NCBI RefSeq assembly: GCF_934294775.1
Contig: NZ_CAKRAH010000002.1
Span: 1 to 64,000 of the forward strand
DNA from: an uncultured Dorea sp.
Lineage (GTDB): Bacteria > Bacillota > Clostridia > Lachnospirales > Lachnospiraceae
Length of the DNA stretch: 64,000 nt
Direction of reading: 5' to 3'
Shown: piece by piece, positions 33,020-42,104 of the stretch
Layout of the letters: every line of letters begins with the position of its first letter
How positions within the stretch are numbered: position 1 is the first letter of the stretch
Translations under genes and position numbers: made by a program
Notes under the pieces: generated by a model
What the model was told of the DNA's origin: nothing
Seen by the model: only the letters and a program-made list of their open reading frames with translations
Databases searched by the model: none

Positions 33020-34267
33020 ATGAAAGAAAAAATGATGATCATCGGAAAAAAAGCAAGAGAAGTATCCTGCAAGGTACAGCATCTTGGACAGACGGAAAAG
33101 AATGAAGGCCTGTATTCTGTGGCAAGAGAATTGCGGATGCAGACAGCATATATACTAGAGGAAAATACAAAAGATGTGGAACGCGCAAAAGATGCAGGAA
33201 TGAAAAAATCTCTGATAGACAGACTGCTATTAACAGGGCAGAGAATACAGGCAATGGCGGAAGGACTGGAACAGATTGCTAAACTGGAAGATCCGATAGG
33301 AGAGACGATATCTATGAAAGTCCGGCCAAACGGACTTCAGATAGGGAAAAAAAGAGTACCACTTGGCGTTGTGGGTATTATATACGAATCCAGACCAAAC
33401 GTGACAGCAGATGCATTTGGTTTATGTTTTAAAACGGGAAACGTAGTGATCTTAAGAGGCGGATCCGATGCCATCAGCTCGAATATGGCAATTACAAAGG
33501 TGATACGGGACGGCCTTAGAAAAGAAGGGCTTCCAGAAGATGCGGTATTATTAATAGAAGATACAGACCGGGCAGCGGTAACAGAGATGATGTATATGAA
33601 TGAATATATTGATGTATTGATCCCAAGAGGAGGAAAAGGACTGATCAGCACGGTTGTTAATCATAGTACTGTTCCGGTTATTGAAACCGGAACTGGTAAC
33701 TGTCATATATATGTGGACGAATATGCAGATATCGATATGGCGGTATCCATCATAGACAATGCGAAAACACAGAGAATGGGCGTCTGCAACGCCTGTGAGT
33801 CCCTGGTGATTCATGAAAACATAGCAAAAGAAGCAGTTCCGGCAATCTATCAGGCGCTTACACAAAAGCAAGTTGAGATACGGGGAGACGAAAAAGCCTG
33901 TGCACTGCAAAGCGGCATAAAAAAAGCGGCAGAAGAAGACTGGGGAGAGGAGTATCTGGATGCGGTTATATCTATGAAAATAGTGAAGAATCTGGATGAA
34001 GCAATCCGCCACATCAATCATTATAATACGGGACATTCCGAATCGATCATAACTAAGGATTATGCAAATGCAATGCGGTTCCTGGATGAGATTGACGCAG
34101 CAGCCGTGTACGTCAATGCTTCGACGAGATTTACGGATGGTAATGAATTTGGATTTGGTGCAGAGATTGGAATCAGCACACAAAAGCTGCACGCAAGAGG
34201 TCCTATGGGGCTGGAAGCACTTACGACGACAAAGTATGTGATATTTGGCAACGGGCAGGTAAGATAG
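33020..34267 (+). CDS. proA: Glutamate-5-semialdehyde dehydrogenase
   Basis: The 415-residue NADPH-dependent enzyme reduces glutamyl phosphate to the semialdehyde that cyclises towards proline. VPLGVVGIIYESRPNVT and the catalytic cysteine in MGVCNACESLVIH identify it. AAAGGAGAAAAAGC precedes the ATG. proC is not in the window. Confidence 0.96.
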   Translation: MKEKMMIIGKKAREVSCKVQHLGQTEKNEGLYSVARELRMQTAYILEENTKDVERAKDAGMKKSLIDRLLLTGQRIQAMAEGLEQIAKLEDPIGETISMKVRPNGLQIGKKRVPLGVVGIIYESRPNVTADAFGLCFKTGNVVILRGGSDAISSNMAITKVIRDGLRKEGLPEDAVLLIEDTDRAAVTEMMYMNEYIDVLIPRGGKGLISTVVNHSTVPVIETGTGNCHIYVDEYADIDMAVSIIDNAKTQRMGVCNACESLVIHENIAKEAVPAIYQALTQKQVEIRGDEKACALQSGIKKAAEEDWGEEYLDAVISMKIVKNLDEAIRHINHYNTGHSESIITKDYANAMRFLDEIDAAAVYVNASTRFTDGNEFGFGAEIGISTQKLHARGPMGLEALTTTKYVIFGNGQVR

Positions 34268-34320
34268 GAGATGTGTGCGGAACATAAGAGGACTCCGTGA
34301 TTGTTTCGTGTTTGAATACC

Positions 34321-34367
34321 ATATATACAGAAAACCTGCCATTGGCAGCTTCTCTGTATATATGGTA
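34321..34367. repeat. Short dispersed palindromic repeat, family C
   Basis: ACAGAAAACCTGCCATTGGC then AGCTTCTCTGTATATATGGTAT matches the copy at 14649-14693. It lies between proA and the padR promoter. Confidence 0.6.
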
Positions 34368-34396
34368 TTGACATGTGTAGACTGCCGATATATTAT
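34368..34396 (+). promoter_or_regulatory. Sigma-A promoter of the padR operon
   Basis: TTGACA (34368-34373) and TATTAT (34391-34396) are 17 bases apart. Confidence 0.8.
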
Positions 34397-34433
34397 ATAG
34401 ATAATCGATAATATATATAGATTGCCGATATAA
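34380..34433 (+). promoter_or_regulatory. Repeated motif at the padR promoter, probable autoregulatory operator
   Basis: TGCCGATATA occurs at 34383 and 34423, a 40-base offset, and the AT-rich segment between is partly symmetric around ATCGAT (34404-34409). The first copy overlaps the -10 box. PadR proteins commonly repress their own promoter through AT-rich inverted repeats. Confidence 0.5.
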
Positions 34434-34491
34434 AGAACGGTCTATATATTTTACAGATTATCCATATAAAAATATAAAGGAGGAAGAACAG

Positions 34492-34827
34492 ATGGCAGTA
34501 GACAAAAGTCTGGTATCAGGGAGCACGACCATGCTCGTATTAAAACTATTAGAAGAAAAAGACATGTATGGGTATGAAATGATTGATACCCTGCGTGGAA
34601 AATCCAAAAACGTATTCGAATTAAAAGCAGGAACGCTTTACCCGCTTCTTCATGGACTGGAAGAAAAAGGATTTGTAGAATCCTATGAAAAAGAGGTAGT
34701 CGGAAAGATCCGGAAGTATTATCACATTACAAGATCAGGGAAAAAAGAACTAAAGAAAAAATCAGAAGAATGGAAAGAGTATTCACAGGCAGTCCTGGAT
34801 GTGATGGGTGGTGTGTGCTTTGAATAA
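34492..34827 (+). CDS. PadR-family transcriptional regulator
   Basis: The 111-residue winged-helix protein matches the short PadR-s2 type. STTMLVLKLLEEKDMYGYEMI and LKAGTLYPLLHGLEEKGFVES are the family core, with a C-terminal dimerisation helix. AAGGAGGAAGA precedes the ATG. Its end overlaps the start of the SEDS-like gene, a linkage common for PadR regulators and the membrane proteins they control; repeats at the promoter suggest autoregulation. Confidence 0.93.
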   Translation: MAVDKSLVSGSTTMLVLKLLEEKDMYGYEMIDTLRGKSKNVFELKAGTLYPLLHGLEEKGFVESYEKEVVGKIRKYYHITRSGKKELKKKSEEWKEYSQAVLDVMGGVCFE

Positions 34828-36211
34828 GAAAAAATATATAGAGACAGTAACGGAACAGATCCGGTGTAAGCGGGCACTTCCACTGGTGACAAAAGAACTG
34901 GAAGATCATATCGAAGACCAGAAAAGTGCTTATATGGCAGATGGCATGGATTCTTTCGAAGCAGAAGAAGCAGCAGTTCTGGAAATGGGAGATCCGGTAG
35001 AAGTCGGAATTGATATGGATCGTATTCACAGACCAAAGATGGCGTGGAAAATGATTGGATTGATTGCTGCTATGAATCTGGCAGGGATCCTGCTGATGTA
35101 TCTGATAAGAACGAGTGTTATAGCAGATGCAGGGAGTAATCCACAGGATGTGGAGTGGATTGCATCAGGAATTGGTGGAAAGATTGATTATCTGAAAAGC
35201 ATTGTATGGATGTTTGCAGGTCTGGCCTGCATGATAGGGATCTGTTATCTTGATTACAGCAGGATAGGAAAGCATGCCAGACTGCTTGCTGGCGTCTGGA
35301 TCGTGGTTATGGGACTGAGTGTATTCAAGGGAGCAGTATCTATCAATGGCGCTGCATATGGAATCCCGTTTTTGCTTGGATATGTATTGCCGATACGCCC
35401 GTTTTTATATTTGATTGTTCCTGTGTATGCGGCGGTATTATATAGCATGCGAGGCAATCAGCAGGGATACATGGGAGTGGTGAAGGCTGTATTGTGGCAG
35501 ATATTGCCGGTGTGGATCATACTACGCATTCCGAATCTTTCTATGGCACTTAGTGTGGAATTTACTTTTCTGATTTTATTGTCGATCGCAATCTGTAAAG
35601 GCTGGTTTAAAGTTAATAAAAGAAGAACCCTGACCGCTTTATGGAGCATTGTAATCCTTCTTCCTGTGGCGGCTATAACGGCAATGGCGAGACTGGGATA
35701 TGTGCATAGTTATCAGAAGGCAAGAATTTCAGCCTTTATACATCCGGATGGAAATGATGCAGGAACCTTTTGGGGGACGATAAGGAACATGATCCGTGGA
35801 GCGCATCTTACAGGACGTGGAGACTATGAAAATGTGTGGTTCTTTAACCGGGATTATATGCTGACTTTTATCATTCACTATTACGGAATCCTTGTTGCTG
35901 TTATAGTGACAGGTATTGTGGGAGGAATCCTTCTTTGGTTCCTGAAAAAGACAGGAAAGCAGAAGAACCAGCTGGGAATGATCATGGGAACCGGATGCAT
36001 TACCGTTCTTATGATTCAATTTGCGGGATATGTACTTGAGAATCTGGGGTATTTCCCGCTTTCTAATAATTATTGTATGTTTCTTACAACCGGTGGAAGC
36101 GGAATGATGATCAGTTATATGATGTTAGGAATACTACTTAGCATTTACCGGTATCAGAATGTGCTTGCAGAGCCTCAGACGATGGGCAGGAGGAATAAGA
36201 TACAATCATAG
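34820..36211 (+). CDS. Permease-prefix-domain protein fused to a SEDS (FtsW/RodA/SpoVE-like) membrane domain
   Basis: The protein has 463 residues from the TTG start, which overlaps the padR stop region; GTG codons slightly upstream are alternatives. Residues 1-65 match the permease prefix domain (KELEDHIEDQK...EAEEAAVLEMGDPVEVG). Then about ten membrane segments follow with SEDS features: SYQKARISAFIHPDG, RDYMLTFIIHYYG with D345 where the catalytic Asp of RodA is expected, and a late LTTGGSGMMISYMMLGILLSI resembling the FtsW/RodA GGSS region. It may polymerise glycan or be a degenerate relative under PadR control. Confidence 0.75.
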   Translation: MNKKKYIETVTEQIRCKRALPLVTKELEDHIEDQKSAYMADGMDSFEAEEAAVLEMGDPVEVGIDMDRIHRPKMAWKMIGLIAAMNLAGILLMYLIRTSVIADAGSNPQDVEWIASGIGGKIDYLKSIVWMFAGLACMIGICYLDYSRIGKHARLLAGVWIVVMGLSVFKGAVSINGAAYGIPFLLGYVLPIRPFLYLIVPVYAAVLYSMRGNQQGYMGVVKAVLWQILPVWIILRIPNLSMALSVEFTFLILLSIAICKGWFKVNKRRTLTALWSIVILLPVAAITAMARLGYVHSYQKARISAFIHPDGNDAGTFWGTIRNMIRGAHLTGRGDYENVWFFNRDYMLTFIIHYYGILVAVIVTGIVGGILLWFLKKTGKQKNQLGMIMGTGCITVLMIQFAGYVLENLGYFPLSNNYCMFLTTGGSGMMISYMMLGILLSIYRYQNVLAEPQTMGRRNKIQS

Positions 36212-36212
36212 A

Positions 36213-36240
36213 AGAAAGCATTTTTCAGACATGCTCCAGG
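36213..36240 (-). repeat. Dispersed repeat family D (reverse orientation)
   Basis: The reverse complement reads CCTGGAGCATGTCTGAAAAA then TGCTTTCT, matching copies at 24263, 30093 and 48462. It begins two bases after the SEDS-like stop codon. Confidence 0.55.
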
Positions 36241-36352
36241 ATGGCAATAAAGAAATCCCAGGATACCTCAACATTCCATAAAATGGCACATTCACAGCAT
36301 TTTATTCCATGTTCGTTGTCTGGCGTATTAATAAGTATAAATAAATATAAAA

Positions 36353-36406
36353 AAGAACTTGCATAATATACAGATAAGATGTATAATTATGCAAGTTCTT
36401 CTTTTA
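36353..36406 (+). terminator. Terminator after the padR operon
   Basis: AAGAACTTGCATAAT-atac pairs with gtat-AATTATGCAAGTTCTT and is followed by CTTTT. It separates the padR operon from the arginine genes. Confidence 0.85.
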
Positions 36407-36496
36407 CAAGGATAAAGTAAAAGGTTGGTTTTTTGAAAAAACAATGCGAGGAACCTAGACAATCATAAGAAATTGGGGTACTATAAAGCGTACGAG

Positions 36497-36513
36497 ATTT
36501 ATAAAAATTCAAT
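36497..36513 (+). promoter_or_regulatory. ARG-box-like operator before argC
   Basis: ATTTATAAAAATTCAAT closely resembles the Bacillus ArgR/AhrC box (ATGAATAAAAATTCAAG). It lies 22 bases before the argC start, just after the candidate promoter, so arginine repression is likely. Confidence 0.6.
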
Positions 36514-36534
36514 ATCGGAAAGGGTGTTATATAG

Positions 36535-37575
36535 ATGATTAAAGTTGGAATTATTGGAGCAACCGGATATGCCGGAGGAGAACTTGTAAGAATCCTTACT
36601 GGACACAAAGATGCAGAAATCGTGTGGTACGGTTCCAGAAGTTATATAGATAAGAAATATGCAGACGTATACCAGAATATGTTCCAGATCGTGGATGCAA
36701 CATGTCTGGATGATAATATGGAAGAGCTTGCAAAGCAGGCAGATGTGATCTTCACAGCAACACCACAGGGCTTCTGCGCTTCTATGATGAATGACAAGAT
36801 CTTAAGCGAGACGAAGATCATCGACTTAAGTGCCGACTATCGTATCAAAGATGTGGCTACATATGAAAAATGGTACGGAATCGAGCATAAGAGTCCACAG
36901 TATATTGAAGAAGCCGTTTACGGACTTTGCGAGATTAACAGAGAAGATGTAAAAAATGCAAGACTGGTAGCCAATCCGGGATGCTATACGACATGTTCGA
37001 TCCTGACAGCCTATCCGCTGGCAAAAGAAGGCATTATCGATATGAATACACTGATCGTAGATGCAAAATCAGGAACATCCGGAGCAGGACGTGGAGCAAA
37101 AGTTCCGAATCTGTTCTGTGAAGTCAATGAGAATATGAAAGCATACGGTGTAGCAAGCCACAGACATACACCGGAGATTGAAGAACAGCTTGGATATGCA
37201 TCCGGAGAAAAAGTACTGATCAACTTTACTCCACACCTGGTTCCGATGAACAGAGGAATTCTGGCAACAGAGTATGCAACTTTGAAAAAAGATGTGACAT
37301 ATGAAGAAGTAAAAGCTATTTATGATAAATATTATAAAGATGAGAAATTCATCCGTGTTCTTGAAAAAGATGTATGCCCGGAGACAAAGTGGGTAGAAGG
37401 AAGCAACTACGTGGATATCAACTTCAAGATCGATCCAAGAACCAACCGTATCATCATGATGGGAGCAATCGACAATCTGGTAAAAGGTGCAGCAGGACAG
37501 GCAGTACAGAATATGAACCTGATGTTTGGACTTCCTGAGACAGAAGGTCTGGAACTGGTACCAATGTTCCCGTAG
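36535..37575 (+). CDS. argC: N-acetyl-gamma-glutamyl-phosphate reductase
   Basis: The 346-residue enzyme uses NADPH to reduce acetylglutamyl phosphate in arginine synthesis. VGIIGATGYAGGELVRIL binds nucleotide, and NPGCYTTCSILTAYPL holds the active-site cysteine. AAAGGGTG precedes the ATG. It is the first gene of the argC-GNAT-argJ-argB-argD cluster. Confidence 0.97.
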   Translation: MIKVGIIGATGYAGGELVRILTGHKDAEIVWYGSRSYIDKKYADVYQNMFQIVDATCLDDNMEELAKQADVIFTATPQGFCASMMNDKILSETKIIDLSADYRIKDVATYEKWYGIEHKSPQYIEEAVYGLCEINREDVKNARLVANPGCYTTCSILTAYPLAKEGIIDMNTLIVDAKSGTSGAGRGAKVPNLFCEVNENMKAYGVASHRHTPEIEEQLGYASGEKVLINFTPHLVPMNRGILATEYATLKKDVTYEEVKAIYDKYYKDEKFIRVLEKDVCPETKWVEGSNYVDINFKIDPRTNRIIMMGAIDNLVKGAAGQAVQNMNLMFGLPETEGLELVPMFP

Positions 37576-37678
37576 ATTTCTGTATCAAGGATGCAGATAA
37601 GATGAATCACACAGGAGTATAACAAAGTTTTGCACAGATCTATCTGAAAAATACAGACAGAGGAGTAAAGTAATACAT

Positions 37679-38125
37679 ATGAATATAAGAGTAATGACAA
37701 TTGAAGATTTCGACCAGGTGCACGCACTCTGGATGAGCATCAAAGGGTTCGGAATACGAAGCGTAGATGACTCAAAAGAAGGTGTGGAACGTTTCTTAAA
37801 AAGAAATCCGACCACAAGTGTAGTTGCCGAAGAAGATGGAAAAATCGTCGGTGCAATTCTATGCGGGCATGATGGAAGACGAGGCTGTCTGTATCATGTG
37901 TGCGTAGATGTGAACCACAGGATGAAGGGTATCGGAAAAGCCATGGTAGTATTTACAATGGAAGCCCTGAAAAAAGAAGGAATCAACAAAGTATCCCTGA
38001 TCGCATTTACACAGAACGACATCGGAAATGCATTCTGGAAAGAGATTGGATGGACAAAAAGAGAAGATTTGAATTATTATGATTTTACACTGAATGAGGC
38101 CAATATTACAGCGTTTATCCAGTAA
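37679..38125 (+). CDS. GNAT acetyltransferase inside the arginine cluster
   Basis: The 148-residue single GNAT domain carries VCVDVNHRMKGIGKAMV as the acetyl-CoA binding motif A (about 80-95) and a late Tyr pair (LNYYDFTLN). Its place between argC and argJ suggests either N-acetylglutamate synthase activity that replenishes the acetyl group, as short single-domain synthases do in some bacteria, or side-chain acetylation of an unrelated substrate. The sequence also resembles YpeA-type general acetyltransferases. There are about 100-base gaps on both sides, and the ribosome binding site is rather distant (13 bases). Confidence 0.85.
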   Translation: MNIRVMTIEDFDQVHALWMSIKGFGIRSVDDSKEGVERFLKRNPTTSVVAEEDGKIVGAILCGHDGRRGCLYHVCVDVNHRMKGIGKAMVVFTMEALKKEGINKVSLIAFTQNDIGNAFWKEIGWTKREDLNYYDFTLNEANITAFIQ

Positions 38126-38239
38126 ATGCTGCAATGGCAGACATAAACAGTGTGAAAGATATAGAAAAATGATGCAAAAAGACATCCGGGTATAGGCCTG
38201 AAATATACGAAGAGAGAATGAAGAAAGGTGGAAGAACAG

Positions 38240-39463
38240 ATGAAACAGGTAAAAGGCGGAGTAACCGCAGCAAAAGGATTTGAAGCAGCAAGTACAGCAG
38301 CAGGAATTAAGTATAAAGACAGAACAGACATGGCACTGGTATACAGCCAGGTTCCATGCGTGGCAGCAGGAACATTTACAACAAACGTAGTAAAAGCTGC
38401 TCCGGTAAAATGGGACCAGCAGGTTGTAAAAAGCGGTGCAAAAGCACAGGCAGTTGTTGTAAACTCAGGAATCGCCAATGCCTGCACTGGTGCAGAAGGA
38501 TTTGGATATTGCGAAGATACTGCCAAGGCAGCAGCCAAAGCACTGAATATTTCTGCTGACGGTGTACTCATCGGTTCTACAGGAGTTATCGGAAAACAGA
38601 TCCCGATCGACAAGCTGACAGCCGGAATTGAAGTGCTCGCAGGAAAGAAGAATGACACACTGGAAAATGGTACAGAAGCAGCAAAAGCAATCATGACAAC
38701 AGATACATTTCCAAAGGAACTTGCAGTTACAATTGAAGTCGGTGGAAAGACTGTAACGATCGGTGGTATGGCAAAAGGATCCGGAATGATCCACCCAAAT
38801 ATGTGTACAATGCTTGCATTTATTACAACAGATGCAGTGATCACAAAAGAAGCACTTCAGAAAGCATTAAGTGAAGATGTAGTCGATACTTATAACATGA
38901 TCTCCGTAGACGGAGACACATCGACAAATGACTCCGTTGTATTACTGGCAAATGGTCTGGCTGAGAATCCGGAGATCACATACGGAACAGAAGATTATAA
39001 AAAATTTGCAGAAGCATTACATACAATTAATGAGTATCTTGCAAAGAAGATCGCAGGAGACGGAGAGGGTGCTACTGCATTATTCGAAGTAAAAGCTGTC
39101 GGCTGTGAAAGTGTAGAGCAGGCTAAGACACTTGCAAAATCAATCGTATGCTCAAACCTTACAAAGACGGCTATCGCAGGACATGATGCAAACTGGGGAA
39201 GAATCCTTTGTGCAATGGGATATTCAGGAGCACAGTTTGATCCTGAAAAAGTAGATCTGTTCTTTGAAAGTAAAGCCGGAAAGATCCAGATCATTGAAAA
39301 TGGTACAGCCGTAGATTACAGTGAAGCAGAAGCAACAAAGATTCTGTCGGAGCCGGAAGTTACAGCTATCGCAGATGTGAAGATGGGAGACCAGACAGCA
39401 ACTGCATGGGGCTGCGACCTGACACACGGATATATCGAGATCAACGCAGATTACAGAAGTTAG
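38240..39463 (+). CDS. argJ: Bifunctional glutamate N-acetyltransferase/amino-acid acetyltransferase ArgJ
   Basis: The 407-residue proenzyme transfers acetyl from acetylornithine to glutamate. It cuts itself before the nucleophile T190 in the motif HPNMCTMLAF. VNSGIANACTG and the C-terminal GHDANWGRI block are typical. I start at the ATG at 38240, after AAAGGTGG; a GTG four codons earlier is possible. It makes a separate acetylglutamate synthase nearly dispensable, which is why the GNAT beside it is notable. Confidence 0.96.
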   Translation: MKQVKGGVTAAKGFEAASTAAGIKYKDRTDMALVYSQVPCVAAGTFTTNVVKAAPVKWDQQVVKSGAKAQAVVVNSGIANACTGAEGFGYCEDTAKAAAKALNISADGVLIGSTGVIGKQIPIDKLTAGIEVLAGKKNDTLENGTEAAKAIMTTDTFPKELAVTIEVGGKTVTIGGMAKGSGMIHPNMCTMLAFITTDAVITKEALQKALSEDVVDTYNMISVDGDTSTNDSVVLLANGLAENPEITYGTEDYKKFAEALHTINEYLAKKIAGDGEGATALFEVKAVGCESVEQAKTLAKSIVCSNLTKTAIAGHDANWGRILCAMGYSGAQFDPEKVDLFFESKAGKIQIIENGTAVDYSEAEATKILSEPEVTAIADVKMGDQTATAWGCDLTHGYIEINADYRS

Positions 39464-39473
39464 GAGAGCAAAG

Positions 39474-40373
39474 ATGGAAAAAGCAATGCAGAAATATCTG
39501 GACAAAGCAGAAGTGCTGATCGAAGCCCTTCCATATATCCAGAGATTCAACCGTAAAATTATCGTAGTAAAATATGGCGGAAGTGCCATGGTAGATGAAG
39601 AGTTAAAAGCAAGAGTCATTCAGGATGTGACACTTTTAAAACTGGTTGGTTTCAAACCTATTATCGTACACGGTGGTGGAAAAGAGATCAGCAAATGGGT
39701 TGGAAAAGTCGGTATGGAGCCGCATTTTGTCAACGGATTGCGTGTAACAGATGCAGAGACGATGGAACTTGCAGAGATGGTACTCGGTAAAGTGAATAAA
39801 AGTCTGGTTCAGTTAGTAGAACAGCTTGGCGTCAGAGCCATCGGTATCAGTGGAAAAGACGGCGGACTTCTGAAAGTTGATAAAAAACTGGCGGACGGAG
39901 AAGATATCGGATTTGTCGGAGATGTCAAAGAAGTGAATGCAGATATTATCTTCGATCTTCTGGAAAAAGATTTCCTTCCGATCATCGCGCCGATCGGACT
40001 GGATGATGACTATAATACTTATAATATCAACGCAGACGATGCAGCATGTGCGATCGCAAAAGCAATTAATGCAGAGAAACTCGCATTCCTGACAGATATC
40101 GAAGGTGTATACAAAGATCCAAAAGATCCATCTACCCTGATCTCTGAACTGAATGTATCAGAAGGAAAGCAGCTGATGGAAGAAGGATATATCGGCGGCG
40201 GTATGCTTCCAAAGATCCAGAACTGTATCGATGCAATTGAAAATGGTGTATCAAGAGTACATATCCTGGATGGAAGAATTCCTCACTGCCTGCTTCTGGA
40301 AATCTTCACGAATAAAGGAATCGGAACAGCAATCAAGAACGATGTAGACGAGAGATATTATCACGGAGAGTAA
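39474..40373 (+). CDS. argB: Acetylglutamate kinase
   Basis: The 299-residue amino-acid kinase has KYGGSAMVDEELK at the start, VHGGGKEIS near residue 65, and GGMLPKIQNCIDAI near the end. It phosphorylates N-acetylglutamate. Its length and N-terminal helix (MEKAMQKYLDKAEVL) fit the arginine-sensitive hexameric type, so feedback inhibition is plausible. It is 10 bases after argJ and 3 before argD. Confidence 0.96.
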   Translation: MEKAMQKYLDKAEVLIEALPYIQRFNRKIIVVKYGGSAMVDEELKARVIQDVTLLKLVGFKPIIVHGGGKEISKWVGKVGMEPHFVNGLRVTDAETMELAEMVLGKVNKSLVQLVEQLGVRAIGISGKDGGLLKVDKKLADGEDIGFVGDVKEVNADIIFDLLEKDFLPIIAPIGLDDDYNTYNINADDAACAIAKAINAEKLAFLTDIEGVYKDPKDPSTLISELNVSEGKQLMEEGYIGGGMLPKIQNCIDAIENGVSRVHILDGRIPHCLLLEIFTNKGIGTAIKNDVDERYYHGE

Positions 40374-40376
40374 GCT

Positions 40377-41552
40377 ATGAATGAATATATGAAAGAAACT
40401 AACGAGGCATTACTACATACGTATAATCAGTTCCCGGTTGTATTAGATCACGGCGAAGGTGCGTATCTGTATGATACAGAAGGAAAGAAATATCTGGACT
40501 TTGCAGCCGGATATGCAGTGTCATCACTTGGATATGGCAATCAGGAATTAAATGATGCATTAAAAGCACAGATTGACAAACTTTTCCATACATCGAACCT
40601 GTATTACAATACAGCATGTGGAAAAGCAGCAGAAGATCTGAAACGTATTACCGGGATGGATCGTATCTTCTTTACCAACAGTGGCGGAGAAGCGGTGGAA
40701 GGTACTTTAAAAGCAGCCAGAAAGTATGCATACAAAAAAGGAACCGGACGCTATGAATTCATTGCCATGAGAGAATCGTTCCATGGAAGAAGCTTTGGAG
40801 CAGTGTCCGTAACAGGACATGATCCGTACCGTGCACCGTTTGAACCACTTGTACCAGGAGTGTCTTTTGCGGAATATAATGATCTAGACAGTGTAAAAGC
40901 ACTGGTGACAGATAAAACATGTGCGATTATTTTAGAGCCGTTACAGGGTGAAGGCGGCATCAACCTTGCAACAGAAGAATTCATGAAAGGGATCCGTAAG
41001 CTCTGTGATGAAGAAGGCATACTTATGATCTGTGATGAAGTACAGTGTGGTATGGGAAGAACAGGATCTATGTTCACATGGCAGTCTTATGGTATCAAGC
41101 CGGATATCATGTCTATGGCAAAGGCTATCGGAAACGGAATTCCGGTGGGAGCATTTGCAATGACAGAAGAGATTGCGAAATACTCACTGGAACCAGGTGA
41201 TCATGGAACAACTTACGGGGGAAATCCTCTGGCATGTACCGCAGTAAGTAAGACCATCGAGATCTTTGAAAAGAAACATCTTGTGGAACACGTACAGGAA
41301 GTCGGCGCATACCTGACAGAAAAGCTGGAAGAATTAAAGGCAGAATTTGACACAGTAAAAGCTGTAAAAGGAAAAGGCCTGATGCAGGGAATCCAGGTAA
41401 AAAAACCTCTTTCAGAGATTACAGGAGGAGCTTTAAAAGAAGGACTTCTGATCATCGGGGCAGGAGAAGATGTGATCCGTTTTGTACCACCACTTATCAT
41501 TGAAAAAGAACAAGTGGATAAAATGATCGAAATCTTAAAGAAAGTACTGTAA
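40377..41552 (+). CDS. argD: Acetylornithine aminotransferase
   Basis: The 391-residue class III PLP aminotransferase has FTNSGGEAVEGTLKAARKY, ICDEVQCGMGRTG and the PLP lysine in MSMAKAIGNGIPVGAF. It converts acetylglutamate semialdehyde to acetylornithine. It follows argB by three bases and ends the arg cluster; a hairpin terminator follows directly. argF is not in the window. Confidence 0.95.
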   Translation: MNEYMKETNEALLHTYNQFPVVLDHGEGAYLYDTEGKKYLDFAAGYAVSSLGYGNQELNDALKAQIDKLFHTSNLYYNTACGKAAEDLKRITGMDRIFFTNSGGEAVEGTLKAARKYAYKKGTGRYEFIAMRESFHGRSFGAVSVTGHDPYRAPFEPLVPGVSFAEYNDLDSVKALVTDKTCAIILEPLQGEGGINLATEEFMKGIRKLCDEEGILMICDEVQCGMGRTGSMFTWQSYGIKPDIMSMAKAIGNGIPVGAFAMTEEIAKYSLEPGDHGTTYGGNPLACTAVSKTIEIFEKKHLVEHVQEVGAYLTEKLEELKAEFDTVKAVKGKGLMQGIQVKKPLSEITGGALKEGLLIIGAGEDVIRFVPPLIIEKEQVDKMIEILKKVL

Positions 41553-41559
41553 TATACAT

Positions 41560-41623
41560 AAAAAACCAGTCATGGGACATATTATCTGCATAAGCAGGAG
41601 GTATGTAAGATGACTGGTTTTTT
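41560..41623 (+). terminator. Hairpin terminator whose 3' arm contains the next start codon
   Basis: AAAAAACCAGTCAT (41560-41573) is perfectly complementary to ATGACTGGTTTTTT (41610-41623). The right arm begins with the ATG of the DMT gene, and the AGGAGG site of that gene lies in the loop. It should end the arg operon transcript while masking the start codon in read-through RNA. Confidence 0.75.
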
Positions 41624-42041
41624 GATTGCGCTGTTGTCGGGAGCGCTTATGAGTGTACAGGGAGTATTCAATACGCAGGTAACAAAGACAACCGGGATGT
41701 GGGTCAGTAACGGATGGGTACAGTTCAGTGCTTTTTTATTATGTGTGGCAGCATGGCTGGTTGCAGGCCGGGACCCGGTTACGAGCATCGGAAAAGTAGA
41801 ACCGAAATACGTGCTCTTAGGAGGAGTGATCGGGGCTGGGATTACCTGGACGGTAATTAAAAGCATGGAGGCACTCGGACCTGCCAAAGCGGTACTTTTG
41901 ATTGTGATCTCTCAGCTGATCGTAGCGTATGTAATAGAGCTCCTTGGATTGTTCGGAGTAGACAAAGAACCACTGGAAATCCGTAAAATTATTGGCATGG
42001 TGATTGCCCTGATTGGTGTTGCAATTTTTCAGTGGAAATAG
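41610..42041 (+). CDS. DMT-family transporter of the short DUF606/YdcZ type
   Basis: The 143-residue membrane protein has about five hydrophobic segments, as in the EamA half-size DUF606 family (MTGFLIALLSGALMSVQGVFN...GGVIGAGITWTVIKSMEALGP). These act as dimers, and the substrate is unknown. The start codon lies within the 3' arm of the preceding hairpin, with AGGAGG 8 bases before it in the loop, so expression may depend on hairpin opening or on a promoter within the loop. Confidence 0.88.
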   Translation: MTGFLIALLSGALMSVQGVFNTQVTKTTGMWVSNGWVQFSAFLLCVAAWLVAGRDPVTSIGKVEPKYVLLGGVIGAGITWTVIKSMEALGPAKAVLLIVISQLIVAYVIELLGLFGVDKEPLEIRKIIGMVIALIGVAIFQWK

Positions 42042-42104
42042 TACAATTAATTCACTAGGCATATGCGGGGATTTACAGTTTTCGACAGGCTGTAAAGGAG
42101 AATT

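Larger units (their letters stand above)
36212..36534. other. Intergenic region between the SEDS-like gene and argC
   Basis: The 323 bases hold a reverse copy of family D (36213-36240), a terminator (36353-36406), a possible promoter (TAGACA, 17 bases, TACTAT near 36455-36483) and an ARG-box-like site (36497-36513). No gene is seen. Confidence 0.6.
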
